A stretch of DNA of 64,000 nucleotides from Protula sp. h YS-2021 (taxonomy: Eukaryota; Annelida; Polychaeta; Sabellida; Serpulidae), in NCBI GenBank assembly GCA_949752745.1, contig OX457033.1:20456066-20520065 (forward strand). The letters run 5' to 3'. Made by a program: the position numbers and the translations under genes. Below are positions 35,065 to 51,545 of this stretch, piece by piece. The notes beneath the pieces are model-generated. The model made no database searches, was not told where the DNA came from, and was given only the letters and a program-made list of their open reading frames with translations. Each line of letters opens with the position of its first letter. Position 1 is the stretch's first letter.

Positions 35065-35860
35065 CTGCCAACAGCTTCCCAGTGTTTATGCATATTCTTC
35101 ACTTCCAGTACCCAGTTGCATTCAAAATAAAGAAGCTTTCAGTATAGTTCACTTGGAAGGTATCATCAACTGTCTCTATACTTCTGTGAAGAAGGGGTTG
35201 AGATGCTGACATTGTTCACTTTTCTTCTTCTGCAAAACAATCTCTCAAATAATCCACCACGCCAAAGTACATTCCTAGATCAGTACGTATAAAGTGAAAT
35301 GCAGACTCAAAATCAAAGTCCTCTGCATCTTGTATTCCAGTTTCATAACACAGTTTAATAAGCCTGTTATGTAATTCATTTCTGTTAAGGTCCTAAAGCT
35401 GTTCTTTCTCGAATACAAAGCGAGTTAATCCATCAATCATAAAGTCAACATAAACCCTTTTAAAGCATAAGTCCATTTTTATACAAGTCCTCTGTATGTC
35501 TGAACAGCACATATGCTTCTATTTTGCCTCACAGACTTTAAGTACTTCACACTTGCGGCAAAAGTTGTCATGTTCACACAGACTACAATCATATCTGTGA
35601 CAGTGGCAATCATCTCCTAGCTAACATAATCCTTATCATTGTAAGTAATAACTTCTAAGCATTTAAATTTTGTCAAGTACAGCGTATCGCCGATGCTCCG
35701 TTACGTTTCCAAGTTATCATTCACAATCTTGCAGAGGGAGGCAGATAATATAGTCCATCTTTGATTTCGTTTGATTCTGATGAATCGACCAAACTGTCAG
35801 TCTTCAACGCTTATGGTTAAAGTAGCACTAATCTTGAAGTTATTTTTCATTTCTTGTCCC
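35065..35860 (-). pseudogene. Polinton Cys/His-rich protein of unknown function, copy A
   Basis: Minus-strand segments read CHCHRYDC-like with CEHDNFCRKCEVLKVC (about 35530-35620), a zinc-ligand-rich cluster. These are followed by NELHNRLIKLCYETGIQDAE and DFDFESAFHFIRTDLGMYFG (about 35250-35390). The same blocks occur in copy B at 60720-61130. Compared with copy B, the part between the N-terminal region and the Cys cluster is deleted. I do not recognise the family; it belongs to this Polinton lineage because both copies carry it in the same place. Confidence 0.55.
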
Positions 35861-35884
35861 CCATTTCAGTTAAAGTTCTTCTCA

Positions 35885-36960
35885 ATACTATGTTGAAAAA
35901 ATCAACTCAGTAAATGATGCTCTGCTGACGTTGTCTGATCCTCTTGTGAATGTCTCAACCCACCAACACTCCCTTATATATTACATAGCTCCAAGGGGAA
36001 GGGTGGATGACAATAATAGGTTTGAAGGGAGTGGATATTCATCAATAAAAACAATTTAAAGTCTTACTGAATACACTGTTGAAAACATGGTTAAAATCAA
36101 CTTAATAGTCTTAAAGTTATGCTCTTTTGCAAATTTTAGTAAATTAAAAAACTTCAAGTCTCATTGAATACTTTGCTGAAAACATGGTTAAAATCAGCTC
36201 AATAGTTTTGAAGTTATGCGTTGTTGAAGTTGCTATGTTTATCCCTCTATATCATCATTGATCACGTTTCAAGGGGAATGAAAGTCGGACGATAATAATA
36301 CGCTTGAAGGGAGTGGATATCATCAATAAAAATTAAAGTCTTACTGAATACTTTGTTAAAAACATGGTGAAAATCAGCCAAATAGTTTTAAAGTTATGCT
36401 AGTCTTACATCATACCCAATATCTAACTATCATGCCATCGATTACGTGGGGGGGGGGGGGTGGATGATAATGCCAGGTTTGGAGGGTCGGACGACAATAA
36501 TAGGCTTACAGTTTAGATATCATTAATAAAAACAACTTAAAGTCTTACTGAATACTTTGTTGAAAACATGGTTAAAATCAGCCCAATAGTTTTAAAGGTA
36601 TGCTCGTTTGAACTTTTAAAACTTTTTTTATATTTTTTAGTAAATGCCATCAATAAAAAGTTAAAATTATATTGAATACTTCGATGAAAACATGATTAAA
36701 ATTTACCGAATAGTTTTAAAGTTATGCTTGTTTGAAATTATTAGTAAATGCTATCAATTAAAAAAGTCTTATTGAATACTTTGCTGGTTAAAATCAGTCC
36801 AGTAGTTTCAAAGTGATGTGCTCTTGAATATCCCATACCATCTATGACGTCATCGATGACTCGGGGTTGGGGGAGGGGCTTGGACGATAATACCAGGCTT
36901 GAGGGGGGGGGGGTGCGGTTCGGATAACAATAACAGGTTTGAGAAACTGTTCACAGCACT
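35885..36960. repeat. Polinton end-associated tandem repeats, copy A
   Basis: About six units contain GTCTTACTGAATACTTTG, TTGAAAACATGGTTAAAATC, AGCCCAATAGTTTTAAAGTT and ATGCTCGTTTG, most preceded by a GGGGAAGGGTGGATGACAAT-like block and ATCAATAAAAA. Two units of the same type close copy B (61710-61915). Units vary from about 100 to 210 bp. Confidence 0.8.
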
Positions 36961-39900
36961 TACCTAAATGAATTTCTATGATGAGTTTTGTACCCCTACT
37001 TGAAAATCTAAAACAAAAATTAAAAACGTTGTGGCGACTAAGAAATTACCAAAATTTAAACCACTGCTTCAGTCATAAAAATTTGCCTCCATTTGAAGAT
37101 AATTGTGAAATGATAAAAATTTTACAGAAAAACTAGCACAAAAACTAACCATGCCCTTAATAAAAGGTCGAGTGACAAAAAGGTATCGTGTAAACATGTG
37201 GGTGGTCTTTGAACTTTCTACAACCCCGCTTCACATTTTTCCCGCTGGCTAAGTACTGTAATTATTTCTCCGTCAGAGGTTAAGCATCCTGTGTATGTGG
37301 TATGTGTATGTAGATCACGCGCATCTGTATGTATGTGTGTGTGTGTGTGCTATAGAAACCTACTTTGTTGATACATTCGAACAAAACGTTGGATCGGCTT
37401 CCAACTTGCTATCGGCTTTGGTTCCTTTGACGGTTCAACCGCATCTATTGAGCTTTTCCGAAGAAGGAAAAATGGTGTAAGAAATGCGAAAAAGATTTTT
37501 CTTTTTCCAAAGCTGTTGATAAATGAGAATGTAAGCACGATCTTTCTGATACAACAGTGATTTTACTTTCGTGTGAGAATGTAAGAACAATCTTTCTGAT
37601 AGAACAGTGATTTTACTTTCGTGCCAAAACCTTTTCCCCGACATATTTAAGTTTCTACCAATATAAACAAAGTGTAGCACTTTAAGGTCAGATCGTTGCC
37701 TTCAGGAAATTGCTGTACAAACGCTGCGGTCAGCGTTTACACAGTTCCGGCGGCCATAGTTCAAAATACAAGCGAAAGATAAAGAAACTAAATAAAGAAA
37801 CGGCATTGTAAAATTAAGAGCATGTGTTAAAGCGGCAAAATCTGAAGTTCAAGTATTGTGTTCATTATGAAATTTAAGTAGAACAATATATGAGATTTTA
37901 ATTTATATCCAAGTGCAAAATTTGCTGATATTTACTAAAATGTTTGTTAACCTGAAAATTATTTATAATCGTCGATGGGGAACGGCGCATAACTGACGCA
38001 CATAGATGACAAGAGGTTTCTGTTTTTTCCCTTGAGATTCAGTTTCTATAACACGTATAATCTGATGACAGTTCAGTTAATTGTGAAAGCCGGAACGTTG
38101 GCTGTAATAAAACTAATATACAAAACTGGGCAATGTATTGCCGTATTTAGTCGAAGGATTACAGTGATTCCCATCAACTTGTTAAATATATCTTTAATGT
38201 GATAATATATATTGAATTCAAATTTTGTCGTCGGTTTTTAGAGAATATAATTTCTGATTTAGTATTTTTGGGCCCGAACGTTGAGGTCAACGTCGGTTTA
38301 CAAGAAGAAGGTAGAGTCTTGGTGCTCTTGGTACTTTTGGTGCTTTGTTAATTGTTCTAGTTCTTGTGATCTTTGTTTTGAAAAGTTGGTACTTTATGGC
38401 TACAATTATCCAGTGAATATTGTGACGTTGCAACAATGTTGTATCGACGTCGCACCCGGGGTTGGATCAAGGTCAGGTTTTCTTTTGATTATGGAAAGCG
38501 AAGCAACGCCAATCCCCCGACAACATAAAACAACATCTATATGGAAGTTTAAACAATGACATTGTAGAGACGAATGGACAATCAAGACAGCGACCATCAT
38601 AGTGTAGTCATCGATAAGCCACAGTACCCCACCCTTGTGTCATCCGGTCACGCAGGATATGTATGAAGTCGATCTTCACGGATGTTTTTTTTTAAAACTA
38701 CGTGGAAAAAAACTTGCGTACTCATAAAATGCTCATATTATACGTCCTCGTTTCGTACTTTCAATGTGACTTGTCTCAGCTCAAGAGGATGATAACACAA
38801 TTAGGTTATTTTCGGTTGCGCGCCCGACGCCTATAAAACAACCTGGGGCCAAAAACTTCATTAGACGTCTCAGAAATTTGTGTTTTGGTCTCGAGCAAAA
38901 GCAACGCCTGAACAACATTACTTACCCCAAGTCAAATTAACGTTGTGTCAATGGTGTTGGTTAGACGTTGATGTGGAGTGCGGTCAACCCAAGCAAAGTG
39001 CAACCAGAGTTAATGTTGTGGTTTGGTCAGATCGGTGTCATAACCTCACATTGAAGTTGAATCGACCTTAGAATGTTTGTTGGTATTCATGAAAATACAT
39101 CACACCTGCAATGCTTGTATATTTTAAGGTTTGATACATTACAACGTAATGTCTTTTTCGTCTCGCATTTGCCCCATTTACAATCAAAATTCGCATTTGC
39201 CCAGTTGTTAGGAAATATACACCACATAATAAATGGCTATATAGGATGTTGCACTTTGATTCACTTAATGCCTAACTCCTAACTTTTAACACCTAATACT
39301 TAAATAACTGACCAAGGCAAGGCCGCTGATATGCCATGAGAAGCCCGGTGACTAAAATTCTTTGTTGCCACGCCGTTCCATCAAAATTTTGAATGCTGAA
39401 AATACTTCTGTTTGTCAGTGTTTCTATTGATAAGGAATTTGACCGAAAGGGAAAAAACTTCAGCGTTCCGAACAACTACCCACTCTCGTTGACTTCTGTT
39501 AAACGACTTTGACCCAAAGTTGAAGAGAGGTGGAATTCCTAACATTGTTTAGAAACAGCTGTTCCGTTGGAGTATGGACTTAAGATACACAAAAAGGCAT
39601 GTAAAGTAGGCTCAAATTTTCTCCAAGTTCAGTGTTGTCCACTTTAGGACAGGAAGAAAATATTTCTTCCGGACAATTTAAACCAAGACTTTTCCTGCGG
39701 CTTTTTCCACCTTGGGAGAAATTTTGGGTTACTTTAGCATCTCTAAGAATAGCTACTTTTTATATGTAACTTGCATAATACGAAGTAAAATTATAGGCTT
39801 TTATAATACCACATTGCATATGATAACAAAGATTACTTGAACAAAAAGAAACAAATCGTTGTTATTTAACAGCTGAAATTCTTGAAAGATGACTCTTTTA

Positions 39901-40545
39901 TATATAATCAAATAGCTGATAGATATAAAAGTTCTTGCCTTTCAATACGTTTACTATCGATGAAAACCCAGGAGTTCGACTGAGAAAAAATGTCTTGGAC
40001 AGAACAGACCGGAGCACCATAGAAACTGGCTATTAAGTAACAACCAGAAACAAATGTTTGAAATAATAATGATAAAACAAGGAGAGAAAATAAACATGTG
40101 ATATGAAGTGGTTTAGCACTTAATGACTTGGTTTACGTGAAAGATAAAAGGATTTATTGCAGCATGAAGTTAAACTGGGAAATATATGATGTTTATGTAA
40201 TATTTGAATAATATTTAACAAGTTCCTTTCAACAAGTAACACAGTTATTTATTTAAGTACGAACAACAGAAGAGTTCATATTGTTGTAAAACGTTTATTT
40301 GTTAACTGGGAAGATACAGCATTTGATTATAATCAAGGCCCTTTTTAAATATGTGAGGTAAAACCCTTAAAGGTAAAACTGATTCACCCTCAAGGTTAGG
40401 TATACAAGTTTTACGTTCAACAGAAATTAGGCTCTTTTTCACATGTGACTTACCATTTGACTAGATTTACTGCTTAATATTTGGGATAGTGATATATTTT
40501 TCGCAGTATAAATATCATTTTGAGCTTTTACATGACTGGGTGAGA
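36961..40545. repeat. Intergenic stretch with a 50-bp duplication and a dispersed repeat
   Basis: A GAGAATGTAAGMACRATCTT unit is duplicated at 37525-37574 and 37575-37624. A GT-rich microsatellite lies at about 37290-37350. Stretches near 38410-38560 and 38880-39070 share CAACGTTGT/AACGTTG-type motifs. The interval 39565-39690 is the inverse copy of the repeat at 20493-20612. I see no coding exon. The last part should hold the promoter or 5' UTR of the next gene. Confidence 0.55.
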
Positions 40546-44842
<4,297 letters not shown>

Positions 44843-45094
44843 TTTATTACTGATGAAGAAGATCATTGGATTTAGTCAACGCGTAGAAGGATTGTGATCA
44901 TCGGGCTTCCACAAGTGCCCAATTCCAATACGAATTACACCTGTCTTAAGGTCTATCGATATTATAATATAACCATACTCCTTGGTATTCAACCAAACAA
45001 TTTCTAGCCGCTGTAACCGACAGTCAATGGATTCTGAAATAATTAATATAATAAGTTCATTTTGATTAGTTTACTTTGGCTAACACCATCAAAC

Positions 45095-45100
45095 ATTAAA
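45095..45100 (+). terminator. Candidate polyadenylation signal (ATTAAA) for the SABATH gene
   Basis: ATTAAA lies about 250 bp after the stop at 44840-44842. It is the common single-base variant; no AATAAA occurs between. The assignment is tentative. Confidence 0.3.
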
Positions 45101-45199
45101 ATACAGAATGGTTTCTTAGTATATATACTCAGCAAATGTGCAAACGTACCTTTATAACCTGCAAAATATATTATGTGAGAAATAATAGGCAAGACCGGA

Positions 45200-45865
45200 A
45201 CACTTTGCGCTTACTGCGTTGCTCTCGTGGAATGAAGTGTGTAGAATTAGACCACGAAAAGGACCGCCAATGGCTCAAAAATTTGTTCTCCACACTGTTC
45301 CGCGTTAAGAATACCTTTGACAAAGCGGAGTTCAGTGCGATGGGCGAACGATATGCGTGCCCGTACTTTCACACTTTGACTGTGCCAGTCAAAGTCTAAA
45401 AGCTGCCCATCACTCTCTTTCTTGAACTCAGGAGTCGCTAAAGCGCTGATTCGTTAGGTGCCAAGCGTGCGCTCTTCCGTCGTTGCAGTTCAAACAAAAA
45501 CTCCATTCATCGGTAAAAGGGCTTGGTCTCATTGTCTCTTTGTCAGTGGAGATGTGCATTGACCCATTGAAGTCGTGCGCGCCTTCGGACGGGGGTTAAC
45601 AGCAATCCTCGATAGGGATAGCGCGCGTAAACTGTATCGATGGAGCCGATTTTCAGAGTCTGTCAGACACATTTATTGTTCATTTTTAAAGTGTCTCTGG
45701 CAGTGACTCTTGTCGGAAGTAAACGGTCTAGAAGATGTGACAAACGTATTCTTTGGGCCTGCGGTCTCCCCGTTCAAGGGCGCTCTGTGGTGGATCCAGT
45801 TTTCTCTAAACGTTTTCTAAGGCTGTGGATTTGTGTACTCAGAAAGCTGCTGTGACCACTAGACC
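45200..45865 (-). pseudogene. Tc1/mariner transposase relic
   Basis: The minus strand encodes, N to C, RKRLEKTGSTTERPLTGRPQ and LPTRVTARDTL (paired helix-turn-helix region), then YRGLLLTPVRRRARLQWVNA, the highly characteristic Tc1 'RPYRG..LT..RR.ARLQW' linker, then weaker sequence where the DDE core should be. Stops and frameshifts break it. Everything after the linker is rearranged or highly diverged, and the catalytic D/D/E cannot be placed. No terminal inverted repeats were found. Confidence 0.75.
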
Positions 45866-47243
45866 GAATTTCCAATTTGCGTTTTCGCTTTTAATTTTGG
45901 TCAGTCTTGGCATTACTTAGGCTTACCAGATCAGGTTGAAACTTTGTACAGCGTGCCAACTATGATTTCCGATTTTAACCGTGTAAGTTCAATTTTACTT
46001 CAGTAGAGTACCAAGACGAAAAGGGGGTGCTTACGCTTCGCGGCCTTTAATTGTGTAATTGCGAGTTAAAAACAGAGGGGCTCTGGAAAGTCTATTACAT
46101 TACTGGCAGTTATTTAGGTAAACATTTAAAGCAGCGCAGTGTACATTTTCAAAAGAAACCTTTACCTTGGATTTTTTAATAAGGTATCGAATAGATATTG
46201 CAAATTACTGAGATTTTTTAAGTGAGACATATGGTTTCGGGTTTTCATATAAAAAATTTGCTTATGAAAAAGTACGAAAGTTGATTGGATAAATTTGTAC
46301 AAGGTGCACTTTTTATGTGGGTTACTAACTGATGTTATTACCTGTCTCAAAACGTGTTCTTTATAAAAGGAAACACATTATCTCATCTGACAATGGTCAA
46401 ATATGACAGTGACAATGTTCAAACGGTTTTATTGTTTAACATTCGATACATAATGTTCATTTCTTTTTTAATTATAGCTTTTATCCGACTGAGTGAGAAC
46501 TAATGACAGCCGGAAGCACCACCATCTTGAACGAAAAATAATCATATCGCTTAGTCTTTTATAAAGAATTAATTTAGCAAAATCCTAGTTTGAAATTAAG
46601 ATCTTAACTAACTGTGCAGTTATTGAACAAGTTGATTTTTGTAAAATATTCAAGTTTTTTTTCTGTTTATGTTTCTGTTTTGTCATTGTAATCTATTCAT
46701 AATTTTTTTGCTTGCTAAGGCTTTACTTTAATTCGCTGTGACAGACTGAAGGCATTTGCATTAATCCAAGGCTAGACTGATATTTTATTTTACTTCGAAA
46801 AAGATCAGTTTGTAAACCACTAAATTATCACTATGTTTTTTCGATGACTTTTACCAGTTATATTTAATTCAAATTCTGATTGATCTATCCTTTCATTTAC
46901 TTGTTTATTTGCACTTTTAACTACTCTTCATAAAAATAAACTGGTTGCCTTAGGAATAATTTTGCTTTATGACATATACTTATTTCAGAAAAAATAAAAT
47001 AATATAAAAGGGTTTACATATAAGCGATCAATGTTTATCTAATTTTCGTATGAACCCCTGTGTTCGTTAAGTTGCAGGCTTAGATTTTCTGCCGATTCAT
47101 CGTCCCAATTATTGAACTTTGTTATTATCCAAAAATTTTGTTTTAAGGTCATTTTCCAAAGTCCCAACGAAAGCTGAGCTGTCTTTTTAATTTTTTACCA
47201 GTAGTCAACCAACAGTTTGGGAGGGTCGGGGCGTAGTGTAACA
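45866..47243. other. Intergenic stretch without recognisable feature
   Basis: AT-rich sequence. I see no coding exon, tandem repeat or terminal inverted repeat. Confidence 0.5.
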
Positions 47244-47830
47244 TAGAGTAAGGTGGGGCAAGAGGCACCCCTTAAGCGCGATTTGCTATAAAATTTTATT
47301 GAGTTTAGATATGTTCCTTATCTTTTGGTTGGTATTCAACCTCAAATCCCTCTACCTCCACAATAGTGAACCAGTTATTAAAACTTTTTACTTTTCATGA
47401 AAAACTGAATAAAATTTTTTGCCCTTAGTGGGCCTTTTGCCCCATACCTGGGGTAAAAGGCCCACGGGTGCCCCCCGAAGGGTACAATGTGAATATCATC
47501 TCAAAAAATTACAATCACCTATCATCGGTTACACTCTGGTAACAGCAAGGCCACTTATCAATTTCATGATATTACCCTAAAATCTGTAACATATAAAAAC
47601 TTCTATGGCTTCCCAAAAAATTCTGATTCTTATGAAATTGACCCCCTAAAATTAAATAATGTCTTTACTTGCAACACTTTGCCACTGTTGTGGTTTTATT
47701 TAGATTACATGTGCTTTCGTCATGTGGCGCTTCGAGCATTTTTGATTTTGAGAGAAAAAAGTAACACATTTCAAAATAACGTTGGCTGGAACTTTAACCC
47801 CGCATGGGCGTCTTGCCCCACCTTACTCTA
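47244..47830. mobile_element. Non-autonomous TIR element (GAGTAAGGTGGGGCAAGA ends)
   Basis: The left end TAGAGTAAGGTGGGGCAAGA and the right end, reverse complemented, are identical for 20 bases including a flanking TA. Length is 587 bp. A TA duplication points to the Tc1/mariner/pogo superfamily. Inside, 47428-47465 forms a near-perfect 17-bp-arm hairpin (GTGGGCCTTTTGCCCCA / TGGGGTAAAAGGCCCAC). The element has no transposase; a frame at 47679-47900 runs out over the right end and is not a gene. Confidence 0.85.
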
Positions 47831-50366
47831 CTTCCGGATTTTTTTAGGCATGAGGCGTAAACCTTTTATTATTGACCGATTCGACATTTTCTTTGATTAA
47901 AAAACTGACGCGCAAATTTATGCAGAGTTATTTAAGTCTAATATTGGTTTAAAAGACTGGAGTACAATAGGTGAATTCACCTTTTAAAATGTAAAGAGCA
48001 CATGGGGAACTTTAAACATGCAAGCCTATAAAAGAGCAGCTATTAATATAAATAAACAAGTGCTTAGTTAGTAGGACTGCAGGCCGTACCAATAAAATCG
48101 ATATTTAAAAATCTTGTAATAAACCAATTAACTTAAGTACACTGTGAGGTGAGCTTAAATTTAAAATTTGGATTAAGGTTAAAAAGGAATCAACCACTAC
48201 TTGGCTTTATTTAAATAGTCATTAAACCATTAAAATTAGTTCAACATAAAATCGAGTTTAACTGTAATATTTTTTTTTTTTGCCGAGATCAGAATTACTA
48301 AAAAAGACATTTTTCGAATATAATACAAGCAATGAAGAACAGAAAATACATCGGACCGTTTTATTGTTACAATGTGGTGCAGCAGTAATGAACCTCATCA
48401 CGACCCCTTCCGACTTAAGGTGTACGTCTCAAACACCGACAACACAGCTTAACCTGCTCTTGGAGGCATCTGATTCTATGGCGTCCACAGATTTCAAATA
48501 GATATTGTCGGTTCACACATATGCGCTACTGGCCATTCTGTTTCAAAAATAGACGGTTTGTTATATAATTTAGCACAATCAGAATTTGTATTTCGCCTGA
48601 AATGACTGCTGTGCGCACGTTTAAATCACAAACGTGGCCTGTTTTTATTCTTTCACGGTTACCCCAAGCTAAAATGACGCCATACCATCTTTTTCACAAA
48701 AAGGGCGGACATTTCCAAGGAACCGTTCACAATGATTTTCCAATGTGGTCACTGAATTAATTGCGCTTTTTCCGCAAAAAGGGTTGCGTTTGCTGGTTAG
48801 CGAGCCACTACACATCATATCCTCCTTTCATGTGACTCGGATTCGGCGGGTATTTCCTGAATCAAAATAGTGTCTTATGTTGGTACATATTTTTGTGCAG
48901 CGACTCAGTTATTGTCTTTGTTTTGATGTGTCTGCTTGTCTGGGTACTCCTGCATTAGCCTTAGTTGTCTGACTGTGACCACAGTCGTTTTCCAACTTAT
49001 TATTTATTTTTGGCAAAGAAATTTTTTGCTCTGTCGTTAAACCGCAATATCGGTATAGTTTAAACTAACTCTAAAACATAATATATTTATTGCACTTATT
49101 TGGTGGTTCTCCATTATACATGTGCTTGGACCGGTATTTATAAATTGGTATTTATAAATCTTTCCTACAAGAACGGCAGGCATAGATAAGCCATTTTGCT
49201 ATCATATAAGTTAACCTAAGCGCATGGTATTATGTTCCAAATACAAAATCATTGCAGTCAAATACATGCGTTTTAATTTTCAAATTACTTCGTATTATTT
49301 TCATTGATTTGGGACAATTACTAAAAGAAAAACATATGCCAAAGGTAATTTTCGCCATTACACTCGTCACACTCTGTACCCAGTTCTCCAATTTTGGCAT
49401 GTTTTTGCTGTGGCCAACCTTGGAAAGCGATTGATGTTGTGTCAAAACAGGTCTTTTCAGCTTTTATATAAATGAATTTTATTTTAGAGAGCTATCTCGA
49501 TTCAATGCGTTTCGAAAAGAGTGTCGGAGATTTCGTCTTTATCATTACCTGTTCATTTTAGTATGTTCTACGTTTAACTTTTAGTACAGCAGTTCTATTC
49601 TCATTTAAAAGTTTGTTGATTAATTAAATTTTTGCATAATAGGTATTTTTTTAGACAAGAGTATAGAATTTATTCTAAAACGGTTACTTGAACCACTGAT
49701 TTCAAATTTAGAAATTACAGAAAATTGCATTTAACATTAATTTTTTTCCAAAACGTGCGGCGAAGTGAATAAACGACCATCTTGCAGCACATCATTTATG
49801 CATATAGCTGTCTTGTTATACCAAACATGCCAGAAAATTGTTTTGCATTACATATAAATTATTTCATAACTCCAAATCACTTTCTCACGGTCTGTATTTA
49901 TAAAAAAATTTGGGAGAGCAATATTTGTAACATCTAAGTTTGAATATAAAATCAATTTTAAACCTTCACACTTTGAGGTTTATGTTCTCGGTTACGACTT
50001 AATGTCTGGTGCTGCTGCGATTTAGTCAGGTCATAAAAGCTGGAATGTCCTATATCTGTTCGTTATATTGCTTATATTAAATTTTCTTCAGGAAATGGCC
50101 AAGGGGAAATTTACAACTTGCAAAGTAAATTGGTGGATATAACATGTTCTGGGACTCTATTATTCTTCAGCCTGTCACCTCCTTGCTAGTTAAAACTGAT
50201 ATCGCCATGAAAGAGCTAGGCAGATTTATTCAGAATATTATTTTCCTAATTGTCTAATTGCTGAGTAATTAATGTCATTGAACCGAATTCAATTTGCATG
50301 CGGGCATATGGGCCATGCTTCAGCATTTGTTGTGATACGTCGAGTCAACACCTGTATATTTCAGGA
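47831..50366. other. Intergenic stretch without recognisable feature
   Basis: AT-rich sequence with scattered short open frames. None shows domain motifs, splice-compatible continuation or repeat structure. Confidence 0.5.
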
Positions 50367-51545
50367 TTATTATTATCACTATTACAACATATTTATGTTA
50401 CGCTTAATCTAAACAAAATCTAAGCGCATTACAAAACGAGAATTAACATTATGACTTAGATACACATACCACTGAAAACAATAGGTAAATTAAATAAAAC
50501 ATTATTTTAGATAAAAACATGTAAATAAAGTAAATAATATAGGATGTATTACGCATACGCTTTTCTACAGATTTGGATTTTGAGCAAAGATTTAAAAATA
50601 TTTATATCAGAACAGTTCCTAATCTACTAATGTAGGTTATCCCAGAACCGCAAAACATTTATTGGCATATACTCTACTTCTGGCAAACTGAACAATTAAT
50701 TTCAAACCATGACTAGACCTTAGAGCACGGCTAGATTTAGCAATACCTTTGAGTTCACGTAAATTCACGGGGGCAGTGCCATGAAGACAATTAAAGCAAA
50801 TGACAAGAACTTTGAATTCAATTCTTTTGTCGATAGGATGCCAGTGCAGATCTTTGAGTATTAGAGATATATGGCAATGTCGATTCGCTCGTGATAGGAG
50901 GCGTGCAGCTGAGTTTTGGATAATTTGTAGCCTGGCAAGGGTTTTATTAGTTCCTAACAGTAAACTGTTCGCATAATCCAGTCTTAATGTTACCAACGCA
51001 TTCACTAAAGCTTTGACGCACTCACAATCTAAATATTTTCTAATGTGAGCTATGGTACGCAGGAAGTAAGATGCCGTTTGAACTTTATGTCAAATAAACC
51101 TGTTCGTAGAAAGGGTCTCGTCAAAAATAGTGCCGAGAATTCTAACATGTGACTGATTTGACCTCCACATCTCCGACTCGAACTACCACACTACCAAATT
51201 TTCTAATATTTGTACTTGAACCAAGGAGAATAAATTCATCATTTAGTTTTAAATAATTTTCAGAAATCCAAAGCTTAATGTTGGTAACACACTTTTCGGG
51301 TGACCTTATCTTTTCTTGTGAAGAACTAGACTAAAAAACATGTAGAGTTGCGAGTCATCCGCATAAAAGTGAAATCTTTTTCATGCTTCCTGTTGATATC
51401 TTTGAGGGGCTCAAAGTACAAGGTAAGGAGGATAGGTCCAAGGAGAATTACGACAAAATGGCGAACGTTGCTATAAAATACAATATGTACAAAATGATTT
51501 CCATCTTTTATATTTTTATTCACATTTATTGGTTTTGGAGACCAG
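50367..51545 (-). pseudogene. CR1/L2-like LINE, 3' part of reverse transcriptase ORF
   Basis: On the minus strand the fragment begins in the reverse transcriptase palm: a GPILLTLYFEPLKDI block followed by the catalytic FYADDSQLY (about 51345-51480). The frame 51005-50637 then gives TLRLDYANSLLLG, RLQIIQNSAARLLSRA, HISLILKDLHWHPIDKRIEF and ALRSSHG, the standard thumb and C-terminal run. The 3' end has a GTAATGCGCTTAGATTTTG stretch and ends in ATTATTATTA-type repeats (about 50367-50380), typical of this clade. Frameshifts separate the blocks. It is 5'-truncated and dead. Confidence 0.85.

Larger units (their letters stand above)
32765..36960. mobile_element. Polinton/Maverick copy A, internally deleted and decayed
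   Basis: Its minus strand encodes, from right to left, a Cys/His-rich protein, the integrase C-terminal tail, a packaging ATPase and core-like small proteins. Long stretches match copy B (52980-62200) at nucleotide level: 32770-33010 against 57480-57660, 34780-34885 against 58130-58235, and 34886-35060 against 60440-60600. The junction near 34885 shows that the integrase core is deleted. A tandem array closes the right end. All frames contain stops, so this is a fossil. A SINE and a LINE stub are inserted in it. Polintons are self-synthesising, virus-like DNA transposons. Confidence 0.85.

Noticed and set aside
38281..39071. Short frames around 38.3-39.1 kb
   Set aside because: There is no domain or splice continuity; AACGTTG-type repeat motifs suggest non-coding repeat debris.
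40507..40515. TATAAATAT as a TATA box for the SABATH gene
   Set aside because: It directly follows TTTTTCGCAG, a good splice acceptor, and is only about 39 bp from the ATG; a 5' UTR exon start is more likely.
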